A program made the position numbers and the translations under genes. From positions 5,343,001 through 5,407,000 of the forward strand of contig NZ_CP029188.1 of NCBI RefSeq assembly GCF_003097515.1: a stretch of 64,000 nt of DNA. The letters are read 5' to 3'. Positions within the stretch are counted from its first letter, which is position 1. Each line of letters opens with the position of its first letter. The stretch comes from Streptomyces tirandamycinicus. GTDB lineage: Bacteria; Actinomycetota; Actinomycetes; Streptomycetales; Streptomycetaceae. Below the pieces are notes generated by a model. It was not told the origin of the DNA and ran no database searches. It saw only the letters and a list, made by a program, of their open reading frames with translations. Below, in pieces: positions 46,163 through 55,297 of the stretch.

Positions 46163-46258
46163 AATGATCAGCGTGTCCTTGTGGAATCGCTACGTCCGTG
46201 ACGTCTACTGACACCGCCCAAGACCGTGAGCAGGGCTCAGGGCACCAAGAGCGCCCGT

Positions 46259-47410
46259 TCATGCCGGGCTGACCGGGAGCCGGCAACCGGCCAGACCGCG
46301 CCGGCGTACGGTCAGCCCCTCTGCGATTGCGCGGAGCGCCACCGCTGCGGGAGCCTCGGGATTGCTCAGCACCAGCGGCGTACCGGCGTCGCCCGCCTCG
46401 CCGAGGAGCGGGTCCATCGGCACCTGACCCAGCAGGGGGACTTCCGTGCCCAGCGCGAGGGACAGCGAGTGGGCGACCGTTTGGCCGCCGCCTGAGCCGA
46501 AGAGCCGCGTCGTCGAACCGTCCGGCAGCCGCAGCCAGGACATGTTCTCCACCACCCCGGTCACCCGCTGACCGGTCTGCAGGCTGACGGCCCCGGCCCG
46601 CTCGGCGACCTCGGCCGCGGCCGCCTGAGGTGTGGTCACCACGAGGATCTCGGATTCGGGGAGCAACTGGGCGAGGGAGATGGGGATGTCGCCGGTGCCG
46701 GGTGGCAGGTCGAGCAGGAGCACGTCGAGATCTCCCCAGTACCCCTCGCCGAGGAACTGCTGCAGCGCACGGTGCAGCAGTGGGCCGCGCCACATCACCG
46801 GCGCGTTGCCCGAGGTGAACATCCCGACGGAGATCACCTTCACCCCGTTCGCCCGGGGCGGCATGATCATCTTCTCGACGCGGGTGGGTCCGGCCGTCAC
46901 TCCCAGCATGCGCGGAACCGAGTGGCCGTAGATGTCGGCGTCCAGCACGCCGACCGACAGCCCGCGGGAGGCCATGGCGGCGGCCAGGTTGACCGTGACA
47001 CTCGATTTCCCGACCCCGCCCTTGCCGGAAGCGACGCAGTACACCCGGGTCAGTGAGCCGGGCCTGGCGAAGGGGATCACCGGCTCGTCCGTGTCACCGC
47101 GCAGGCTTCTGCGCAGTTTGGTGCGTTGCTCGTCGCTCATCACGTCCAGTTCGATGCGCACCTCGCGCACGCCGGGCAGCGCGGACACGGCGGCGGTGGC
47201 GTCCGCGGTGATCTTCTCGCGCAGTGGGCAGCCGGAGACGGTCAGGTAGATGCCGACCAGCACCGTGCCGTCGGCGTCCACCGTGATCTCCTTGACCATC
47301 CCGAGGTCGGTGATGGGCCGCTGGATCTCCGGGTCGAGGACCTCGGACAGCGCCTTGCGGACCGTCTCCGTGGCCGGGGCGGCGTGCTCGTGTATCTGTG
47401 CGGTTGTCAC
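46259..47410 (-). CDS. mrp: Mrp/ApbC-family iron-sulfur carrier ATPase
   Basis: 383 aa. MIP18/DUF59 domain 12-90 (VLDPEIQRPITDLGMV), then a P-loop ATPase with deviant Walker A GKGGVGKSS (129-137), DADIYGHSVPRMLG and DLPPGTGDI. The CPxC metal-binding pair of many Mrp proteins is absent: MSWLRLPDGSTTRLFG, as in the mycobacterial enzyme. It delivers Fe-S clusters to apo-enzymes. It lies 64 nt after korB and is probably the last gene of the island operon; maturation of the ferredoxins and KorB is a sensible job. Likely a second mrp in the genome. Confidence 0.9.
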   Translation of the reverse strand: MTTAQIHEHAAPATETVRKALSEVLDPEIQRPITDLGMVKEITVDADGTVLVGIYLTVSGCPLREKITADATAAVSALPGVREVRIELDVMSDEQRTKLRRSLRGDTDEPVIPFARPGSLTRVYCVASGKGGVGKSSVTVNLAAAMASRGLSVGVLDADIYGHSVPRMLGVTAGPTRVEKMIMPPRANGVKVISVGMFTSGNAPVMWRGPLLHRALQQFLGEGYWGDLDVLLLDLPPGTGDIPISLAQLLPESEILVVTTPQAAAAEVAERAGAVSLQTGQRVTGVVENMSWLRLPDGSTTRLFGSGGGQTVAHSLSLALGTEVPLLGQVPMDPLLGEAGDAGTPLVLSNPEAPAAVALRAIAEGLTVRRRGLAGCRLPVSPA

Positions 47411-47474
47411 AGGCGGGGCTCCGAATCCGTGGGGCGCTGGGGGCGCTGAGGAGTGAAGGCGGGGTGGGGCGACG

Positions 47475-48538
<1,064 letters not shown>

Positions 48539-48542
<4 letters not shown>

Positions 48543-50455
48543 GTTCGGATTCCTTCGATCACATTGGTGAACACGCCCTGAAGTTCTTCCGCGCCGAACG
48601 GCAGACCGGCGACCTTCGTGTAGGAGACGACGTCGACCAGGTACTTGGCGCGCAGCAGCAGCGCGAGCTGGCCGAGGTTCAGCTCAGGGACGATGACGCG
48701 CCGGTAGCGGGAGAGCACCTCGCCGAGGTTGGCGGGCAGGGGGTTGAGGTGGCGCAGATGCAGATGGGCGACGGGGTACCCGGCTCGGCGGACACGGCGC
48801 GCGGCGGCGCCGATCGGCCCGTACGACGAGCCCCAGCCGACCACCAGGACCTCGGCCCTGCCGGACGGGTCGTCCGGCACGGCGTCGGGCACAGTGATCC
48901 CGTCGATCTTGGCCTGCCGCAGCCGCACCATGCGGTCGTGGTTGTCGGCGTCGTAGGAGATGTCGCCCGTGCCGTCGGCCTTCTCCAGGCCGCCGATGCG
49001 GTGTTCGAGTCCGGGGGTGCCGGGCACCGCCCAGGGCCGGGCGAGGGTGTGCGGGTCGCGCAGGTAGCCCCAGAAGCCCCCGGATCCGTCGGGAGCGTTG
49101 GGCTCGGTGGTGAACTCGACGCTCAGGTCCGGCAGTTGCGAGGCGTCCGGGACGAGCCAGGGCTCGGAGCCGTTGGCGATATGGCCGTCGGACAGCAGCA
49201 GTACCGGTGTCCGGTACGTGAGAGCGAATCGGGCCGCGTCGAGCAGCGTGTCGAAGCAGTCCGCCGGGGTGGCCGGCGCGAGGACCGGTACCGGGGATTC
49301 GCCGTTGCGCCCGAACATGGCCTGCAGCAGGTCCGCCTGCTCCGTCTTGGTGGGAAGGCCGGTGGACGGTCCGCCGCGCTGTACGTCGATCACCAGCAGC
49401 GGCAGCTCGGTCATCACGGCCAGGCCGATCGTCTCGCTCTTGAGGGCGAGACCGGGACCGGACGTGGTGGTCACGCCCAGGGCCCCGCCGTACGAGGCTC
49501 CCAGCGCGGCGCCGACGGCGGCGATCTCGTCCTCCGCCTGCACTGTGGTCACGCCGAAGTTCTTGTGCCGGGACAGCTCGTGCAAGATGTCGCTGGCAGG
49601 GGTGATCGGGTAACTGCCGAGGAACACCGGCAGCCCGGACCGAACCCCGGCCGCGACGATTCCGTATGCCAGGGCGGTGTTGCCCGTGATCTGCCGGTAC
49701 GTGCCCGGAGTCAGGGACGTCGCGGGAGCGACCTCGAACGTCACGGCGAACGACTCGGTGGTCTCGCCGTAGTTCCAGCCGGCCCGGAAGGCAAGGATGT
49801 TCGCCTCGGCGATCTCGGGCCTCCGCGCGAACTTCTGCCGCAGGAACCGCTCGGTCCCGGCGGTCGGACGGTGGTACATCCAGGACAGCAGGCCCAGGGC
49901 GAACATGTTCTTCGCCCGCTCCGCGTCCTTCTTGCTCAGACCGGTGTCCGCCAGCGCGCCCCGGGTCAGCGTGGTCATGGCCACGGGGTGGATCTGGAAG
50001 GAGGTCAGTGTGGCGTCCTCCAGTGGGTCGGCGAGGTAGCCGGCCCTGGTCAGATTGCGCGGAGTGAACTCGTCGGTGTTCACGATCACCGTGCCGCCCG
50101 GCGGCAGGTCGGCGAGATTGGCCTTCAGAGCGGCCGGGTTCATGGCCACCAGCACATCGGGCCGGTCTCCGGCGGTGAGGATGTCATAGTCGGCGAAGTG
50201 CACCTGGAAGGACGAGACTCCGGCGATGCTGCCCTGGGGGGCGCGGATCTCGGCGGGGAAGCTGGGCAGTGTGGCCAGGTCGTTTCCGAAGGCCGCGGCC
50301 GCCGAGGTGAACCGGTCGCCGGTGAGCTGCATACCGTCCCCGGAATCACCGGCGAACCGGATGACCACCCGCTCGAGCCGTTCGGTCTGTTCGGTGCGCG
50401 CGATTCCTGCGAGGTCGGCGTCCGTCCCTGCGAGGCCGGCGTCCGTGCCGCTCAT
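48539..50455 (-). CDS. korA: 2-oxoacid:ferredoxin oxidoreductase alpha subunit (gamma-alpha fusion)
   Basis: 638 aa. N-terminal gamma domain ~1-210 with VIRFAGDSGDGMQLTGDRF; alpha pyrimidine-binding domain ~235-600 (GNTALAYGIVAAG, GSYPITPASDILHELSRHK, SYGGALGVTTTSGPGLALKSE). It lacks cysteine clusters, as expected. Its ATG overlaps the ferredoxin gene's stop (ATGA), and its stop overlaps korB. Substrate could be 2-oxoglutarate, or a 2-oxoacid produced from the imported compound (for instance after deamination); cannot be told from sequence. Confidence 0.92.
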
Positions 50456-50790
50456 GGCGCCACGTAACTCTGGACGAAGGGCGTGTCGACACCGATCGGA
50501 CCGACGTCCGCGGCACCGCCGGGCGAGCCCAGAGGCTCGGTGCGCCCCGGCAGCGGTTCGGAGAAGAAGCGCGCGTTCTCGGTGACGAACGGCGCGTCCT
50601 CGGGGGCGAGTTCCTCGACCGTGGCGATGGCCTCGACCGGGCAGACCGGTTCACAGGCGCTGCAGTCGATGCACTCGTCGGGGTTGATGTAGGCCATGCG
50701 CTCCCCCACGTAGATGCAGTCCACCGGGCATTCGTCGACACAGGCGCGGTCCATGACGTCGACGCACGCGGCACCGATGACGAAAGTCAT
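50452..50790 (-). CDS. fdxA: 7Fe ferredoxin
   Basis: 112 aa. Cysteines C9, C17, C21 and C25 (ACVDVMDRACVDECPVDCIY) and C40-x2-C43-x2-C46-x3-C50-P (CIDCSACEPVCP) fit a [3Fe-4S][4Fe-4S] ferredoxin of the actinobacterial FdxA type. Its 4-nt overlap with korA makes it the obvious electron partner of KorAB. C-terminal ~35 residues are Gly/Pro-rich. ATG 50790 has AGGAG upstream. 61 nt separate it from the ABC ATPase gene. Confidence 0.92.
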   Translation of the reverse strand: MTFVIGAACVDVMDRACVDECPVDCIYVGERMAYINPDECIDCSACEPVCPVEAIATVEELAPEDAPFVTENARFFSEPLPGRTEPLGSPGGAADVGPIGVDTPFVQSYVAP

Positions 50791-50851
50791 GACGAGGTGA
50801 CTCCTTTGGTGTGGGGTCGAACGATCTGCAGTGGTTCGGGCGACAGGGACT

Positions 50852-51625
50852 TCAGGCGCCTTCAGGGGACAGCTCGGCGGGCGGTGCGTCGCCGAGTGAC
50901 GCGAGGATCTCGTAGCGGCGGCGGGCGAATTCGGGTTCGAACTGGGCTCCCGGACGCCGCGGTCCGGGGATGTCGACGATCCCGCGTACGACGGCGGGGC
51001 GGGGGCTGAGCAGGACGACCCGGTCGCCCAGCAGCAGGGCCTCGTCGACGTCATGGGTGACGAAGAGGATCGTGGTCCCGTACTGCCGCCAGACCGAGAT
51101 CAGCAGCTGCTGCATCTCCGAGCGGGTCTGGGCGTCCAGGGCGCCGAACGGCTCGTCCATCAGCATCACCCGAGGGCGCGTGGCCAGTGTCCGGGCGAGC
51201 TGCACGCGTTGCCGCATGCCGCCCGACAACTGGCCCGGCAGGTGGTCGAAGAAGCCCTCCAGGCCGACCTGGGCCAGGAGCTCCTCGGCTTCCTGAAGCC
51301 GTTGCCGCCGGGGCACGCCGCGCAGTTTGAGGGCGTACTCGACATTGCGCGCGGCCGAACGCCAGGGCAGCAGAGCGTCCTCCTGGAAGACCATCGCACA
51401 GGCCGTGTCGGCCCCGCCCGCCGGTTTCCCGTCGACCTCCGCGCGCCCGGCGGTGGGTGTGAGCAGCCCCGCCAGGGCCCGCAGAATGGTCGACTTCCCG
51501 CATCCGGACGGCCCGAGCAGGACGACGATCTCTCCCGGCCGCACATCGAGGTCGACCTCGGCGGTCGGCATGTCGCCGAAAGCGAGCTTCAGCCCTTCCA
51601 GCCGGACGTGCGCTCCGGCGCTCAT
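50852..51625 (-). CDS. ABC transporter ATPase, sulfonate/nitrate type (SsuB-like)
   Basis: 257 aa. Walker A LGPSGCGKST, Q-loop MVFQEDALLPW, signature LSGGMRQRVQLAR, Walker B VMLMDEPFGALDA, H-loop LFVTHDVDEA. The ALLPWRSAARNVEYAL and MRQRV versions are typical of the nitrate/taurine/sulfonate subfamily (TauB/SsuB). ATG overlaps the permease stop by 4 nt. Drives uptake of the compound captured by the binding protein two genes upstream. Confidence 0.9.
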   Translation of the reverse strand: MSAGAHVRLEGLKLAFGDMPTAEVDLDVRPGEIVVLLGPSGCGKSTILRALAGLLTPTAGRAEVDGKPAGGADTACAMVFQEDALLPWRSAARNVEYALKLRGVPRRQRLQEAEELLAQVGLEGFFDHLPGQLSGGMRQRVQLARTLATRPRVMLMDEPFGALDAQTRSEMQQLLISVWRQYGTTILFVTHDVDEALLLGDRVVLLSPRPAVVRGIVDIPGPRRPGAQFEPEFARRRYEILASLGDAPPAELSPEGA

Positions 51626-52518
51626 CGGGCGTTCCTCGGCAGCCACCGGTTGACGCGGGACCCGAGCCGCTCCACCAGCCAGGCCGTGCCCCAGCCCAGG
51701 ATGCCGATGGACAGCATTCCGACGATCACACCGGAGTAGTCGAGCAGGCCGTAGGACTGCCAGGTGTAGTACCCGATGCCGAACTGACCGGAGATCATTT
51801 CGGCGCTGATCACGCAGATCCAGGCCACCCCCACGGAGACGGACAGCCCCGAGAAGATACCGGGCATCGCTCCGGGAAGCACCACGTGCGCCAGTACGGA
51901 CAGCCGGCGGGCGCCCATCGTCCGGGCGGCCTCCTCCCAGACCTTGGGCAGGGTCTTCATCGCGTGGATGGTGCTCACCACCACCGGGAAGAACGCGGCG
52001 AAGAAGGTGATGAAGACGATGCCCTGCTCCCCGGTCGGGAACACGAGGATCGCCAGCGGTACCAGGGCGATCGCCGGGATCGGGCGGGCCACTTCGATCA
52101 GCGGCCGGACCAGCGCCTGGACGACCCGCGAACGCCCGACCGCCATGCCGATGGCCACTCCGCTCACCGCGGCGAGCCCGAAGCCGAGCAGGATCCGGCG
52201 CAGACTCGCCAGCAGGTCGTGGTAGTAACTGCCGGACACCAGTTGCCCCTTGAAGGTGTCGTACACGTCGGCCGGGCCGGGCACCTTGTCGAAGCGCAGC
52301 CACAGGACGACATCGTTGGCTGTGAGCAGGTACCAGAGCAGCAGCGCGGCGGCCAGCGGCAGTGCTGCCTGCGCTCGGGCGGCCAGCCGGCGCGGCGACG
52401 CTCCGAGCGCCGTGAGCGGGCGAAAGCCGACGCGCAGACCGGTGCGTGGTCGCGGGGTTGCGACGGGGGGATCAGCGGTGGGTTTCAGGGACTGCTGGGA
52501 GACCGGAGTCGTTGTCAT
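51622..52518 (-). CDS. ABC transporter permease, sulfonate/nitrate type (SsuC-like)
   Basis: 298 aa from ATG 52518. About six membrane helices from residue 55 on; EAARTMGARRLSVLAHVVLPGAMPGIFSGL is the EAA loop that contacts the ATPase. Low-complexity basic N-terminus (~50 residues). Overlaps the ATPase gene by 4 nt. Upstream lies a 93-bp gap containing a 9-bp tandem repeat. The reading could continue 30 residues upstream through that repeat (encoding Gln-Glu-Ser units), which I rejected as start. Confidence 0.9.
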   Translation of the reverse strand: MTTTPVSQQSLKPTADPPVATPRPRTGLRVGFRPLTALGASPRRLAARAQAALPLAAALLLWYLLTANDVVLWLRFDKVPGPADVYDTFKGQLVSGSYYHDLLASLRRILLGFGLAAVSGVAIGMAVGRSRVVQALVRPLIEVARPIPAIALVPLAILVFPTGEQGIVFITFFAAFFPVVVSTIHAMKTLPKVWEEAARTMGARRLSVLAHVVLPGAMPGIFSGLSVSVGVAWICVISAEMISGQFGIGYYTWQSYGLLDYSGVIVGMLSIGILGWGTAWLVERLGSRVNRWLPRNAR

Positions 52519-52530
52519 GCGTCCTCTTTC

Positions 52531-52566
52531 CTGCGATTCCTGCGATTCCTGCGATTCCTGCGATAC
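52531..52566. repeat. Four tandem 9-bp repeats (CTGCGATTC)
   Basis: Three exact copies and one variant (CTGCGATAC), directly upstream of the permease gene's ribosome region. Being 9 bp it keeps frame and looks like a slippage-prone spacer; copy number could tune permease translation or mRNA structure. Confidence 0.8.
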
Positions 52567-52611
52567 CTGCTCAGCTCTGCGATAGGTGCGGGTCCATCGA
52601 TCGGCCACGGC

Positions 52612-54078
52612 TCACGAAGCAGCCTTAAGCGCCGCCTCGTAGCCGAGCTTTCGTGCGTCGGAGTGGTCCGCCAGGTAGGAATCCGCGTCCGCGGCCACCG
52701 CGAACGGCAGCAGCCGGGAGTTCGCGGATCGGCCGGGGTCGAGCACCCAGGTCGCGGCGGACGCGAACATCCGGGTCCCGTCCTTCGCGTCCGGTACGTA
52801 GGCGGCTCGTACACCTCCGTCGTGGGCGGCGATCCGCCGCAGCAGGCAGGTGGGAGTCGCCGCGACCCCGGTCGACTCCTGACCGCCGAACCACACTTCG
52901 GAGGCGGTGCGTGGATCCTTGACGGGCACGTGGCAGACCGGGTCCTGGCCGCTGAGCGTGCTCGGGGACGCGGTGCTCTTGCTGGCGGCGTCGTACGAGG
53001 GGCCGTAGATCTTGCGGAGGTAGCCGTCGTTGACGAACTTGCCCAGGTCGAGGTTCTTGACCGAGCCGAGGTCCTTGAGGAAGGGCAGGTTCTTGGAGAG
53101 CGCGTCGACCAGCTGGGGCTTGATGGTCGGGTCGAAGGTCACCAGGCCGCTCGGTCCGTTGTAGAGGTAGATCACCTCGGGTTCGATTCCCGTGACCTTG
53201 GCGACCTGCTCGGCGGCGGCCAGCGGGTTCTTGTTCAGGTGGTCCGCCGTGTCGCGGACCGACTCCAGGAAGGCCCGCATCACTTCGGGGTGATCGTCGG
53301 CGTATGCCTCGCGGGAGATGACGGCGTGGAACGTCGGGACGCCGTTGGACCCGCCGTCGTAGAGCAGCCTGCCCTGCCTGCGGAACACCATGAGCTGCGG
53401 CCAGGGCACGAACTGGGACAACGCGGCGACCTGTTCGCCTTCGAGCGCCGAGGCGCCGACCGCCGGTTCCTGGTTGAGGAGTTTGACGTCGTCCGGACTC
53501 AGCCCGTTCTTCCGCAGGGCGTTCACGAGCATTCCGTGCGCGGCCGAACCGACACTGGTGGACACCACCTTGCCGCGCAGATCGGTCAGCTTCTGTGCCG
53601 GGGAGTCCTTCGGCACGACGACCTGATTGAGCGATCCGCGCAGGTTGTAGCCGGTGACCGCGACCAGCTCCGACTTGGCGTCGGGGAACTCGGCCGTCTT
53701 CGAGCCGTTGACGAGGACCGGGTAGTCGCCCATGGAGCCGATGTCCACCTTGCCGGCGATCATCTGGGCGGTCAGCGGCGGCCCCGAGGGGAAGTCCTGC
53801 CAGACGACCTTGTAGCGCACCCCCTTGGCCTTGCCGATGGCGTTCAGCTTGCGCTCGAAGGTGCCCCGGTCGCGCAGCAGGGTGCCCGCGGTGACGGTGT
53901 TGATGGTCTTGGACTGGTAGCCGATGTTGACCACCACGGTCGAGGAACCGCCGGCCGAGGACTCGGTACCGCAGGCACCGGCGGCGAGCCCGAGTACGGC
54001 GACTACGGCGAGCGACGGCAGGCGGCGGGGCCGCTGCGGGAGCGAGGGCCGTGGGACGGGGTGTGGAAAGGGATACAT
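52612..54078 (-). CDS. ABC substrate-binding lipoprotein fused to a NosL-like domain
   Basis: 488 aa. Signal sequence with lipobox-like LAAGAC, lipid Cys36. Residues 50-365 form an NMT1/SsuA-type binding protein (VNIGYQSKTINTVTAGTLL, DFPSGPPLTAQMIAGKVDIG, RGKVVSTSVGSAAHGML). Residues 376-488 resemble NosL, the copper chaperone-like family: DPVCHVPVKD (C382), TPTC (C411), MFASAATWVLDP, RLLPFAVAADADSYLADH. Normal binding proteins of this class end near 330-340 aa, so this is a fusion. The C-terminus may bind a metal or cofactor. ATG 54078 is 14 nt after the ferredoxin stop. Confidence 0.85.
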   Translation of the reverse strand: MYPFPHPVPRPSLPQRPRRLPSLAVVAVLGLAAGACGTESSAGGSSTVVVNIGYQSKTINTVTAGTLLRDRGTFERKLNAIGKAKGVRYKVVWQDFPSGPPLTAQMIAGKVDIGSMGDYPVLVNGSKTAEFPDAKSELVAVTGYNLRGSLNQVVVPKDSPAQKLTDLRGKVVSTSVGSAAHGMLVNALRKNGLSPDDVKLLNQEPAVGASALEGEQVAALSQFVPWPQLMVFRRQGRLLYDGGSNGVPTFHAVISREAYADDHPEVMRAFLESVRDTADHLNKNPLAAAEQVAKVTGIEPEVIYLYNGPSGLVTFDPTIKPQLVDALSKNLPFLKDLGSVKNLDLGKFVNDGYLRKIYGPSYDAASKSTASPSTLSGQDPVCHVPVKDPRTASEVWFGGQESTGVAATPTCLLRRIAAHDGGVRAAYVPDAKDGTRMFASAATWVLDPGRSANSRLLPFAVAADADSYLADHSDARKLGYEAALKAAS

Positions 54079-54091
54079 GGCCAGGCTCCAG

Positions 54092-54319
54092 TCACCGCAG
54101 CAGGAAGGGGATGTCGACCGTGACCGCGTCGACCGGGCAGCGGGCCGCACAGGGACCGCAGTACCAGCACTCGTCGACGTGCATGTACGCCTTGCCGGTC
54201 TCGGGGTGGATGGCCAGTGAGTCCAGCGGGCACATGTCCACGCAGAGAGTGCAGCCGTCGATGCACTTGGATTCGTCGATGGTGACCGGTACGTCGACCC
54301 GGTGGGATGCGTGCGCCAT
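54092..54319 (-). CDS. Two-[4Fe-4S] ferredoxin-like subunit (AprB-like, short)
   Basis: 75 aa. Cluster motifs C19-x3-C23-x2-C26-x3-C30-P (SKCIDGCTLCVDMCP) and C51-x2-C54-x2-C57-x3-C61-P (DECWYCGPCAARCP). The extra residue in the first motif and MHVDECWYCGPC resemble adenylylsulfate reductase beta subunits, but the C-terminal extension of AprB is missing. It probably takes electrons to or from the flavoprotein two genes upstream. Cytoplasmic, no signal. Confidence 0.9.
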   Translation of the reverse strand: MAHASHRVDVPVTIDESKCIDGCTLCVDMCPLDSLAIHPETGKAYMHVDECWYCGPCAARCPVDAVTVDIPFLLR

Positions 54320-54331
54320 GAGTGGTCTCCT

Positions 54332-55297
54332 TCAGCCTGTCGCGGTGTCGGTGGTCGGGGATTCGGTGGGGTCGGACCGCACGTCGGTCAGGCCCATGCG
54401 AGCGAAGGCGCGGACATCGGCGTCCACGTCGGCAACGGCCGCCTCGAGCGCCGCCCGCACGTCCGGGCGGCCTGCCGCAAGGCCCCCGAGGGCACGCACG
54501 GCGGCCTTGCGTACGTCGAGGTTGGTGTCCCTCGTCGCGGTGATCAGCGGGGCGACGGCCTGCTGGGGATCCGCCACCGCCAGTGCGGCCGCCGCCCCCT
54601 GCCGGATCTGCCAGGCCGGGTCGGCCAGCGCCGTGCGGGCCAGGTCCGCCGCCTGCTCGGTGCAGCCGGTGTGCGCCATGGCGGACAGGGCCGCGGCCCG
54701 GACCAGGACGTCGGAGTCCTCGGCGAGGCGAATCAGGGTGGCGGCGCCGCGCGGGTCTCCGACGGCGGCCAGACCCCGGGCCACGGCGAGACGCACCGAG
54801 GCGGCCGGATCGCCGGCGGCTTGTGCCAGCGCGTCCAGTGCGTCCAGGGAGACGAGCCCCAGCACGGTCTCGCAGCGCACAACCTCGTCGGGGTCGTTCA
54901 GTAGCGAGGTCAACTCGTCGACGCCGCACAGCCGGTGACGCCACAGGGCGACCACAGCGGCGGCCCGGACGTCGGTGTCCGGATGCCCGCACGCCTCGCG
55001 CAGCGACCGCGAGAAACGCTCACCGGACACCAGCACCTCGCGCAGTTCGCTCAGCAGCTCGATGGCGACGCGGCGGACCGTCGCGGCCGGGTCCAGCAGG
55101 GCCGCGGCGAAGACCGCCGACGGCTCCTCCCAGGATTCGGCGGCCTCACTGAGGACGGTCAGCGCGGTACGGCGTACGTCGGGGTCGGTGTCGGTGAGGA
55201 ATTCTGCCAGTTCCTCGGTGGTCGGCGCCTCGTCCGCGAGCTCGAGGAGCGCCAGGATGCGGTGGGGACCGCCCTGTCCGGGCGTGGTGTCGGTCAT
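54332..55297 (-). CDS. HEAT-repeat protein
   Basis: 321 aa made of about eight HEAT-type helical repeats with the PxVRxxA pattern: DTDPDVRRTALTVL, DPAATVRRVAIELL, HPDTDVRAAAVVAL, DPDEVVRCETVLGL, DPAASVRLAVARGL, SDVLVRAAALSAM, DPAWQIRQGAAAAL, DTNLDVRKAAVRAL. No enzyme motif, no signal. It is likely a scaffold joining flavoprotein and ferredoxin, or an assembly factor. ATG overlaps the flavoprotein stop (ATGA), ruling out independent expression; a GTG six bases upstream is possible. Confidence 0.9.
   Translation of the reverse strand: MTDTTPGQGGPHRILALLELADEAPTTEELAEFLTDTDPDVRRTALTVLSEAAESWEEPSAVFAAALLDPAATVRRVAIELLSELREVLVSGERFSRSLREACGHPDTDVRAAAVVALWRHRLCGVDELTSLLNDPDEVVRCETVLGLVSLDALDALAQAAGDPAASVRLAVARGLAAVGDPRGAATLIRLAEDSDVLVRAAALSAMAHTGCTEQAADLARTALADPAWQIRQGAAAALAVADPQQAVAPLITATRDTNLDVRKAAVRALGGLAAGRPDVRAALEAAVADVDADVRAFARMGLTDVRSDPTESPTTDTATG

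Noticed and set aside
44775..46258. Tyrosine integrase at the island's left end
   Set aside because: Only the toxin-antitoxin pair and an IS5 remnant are present; no RxxH...Y integrase frame was found.
52531..52566. CRISPR-like repeat
   Set aside because: Units are 9 bp and directly tandem with no spacers.
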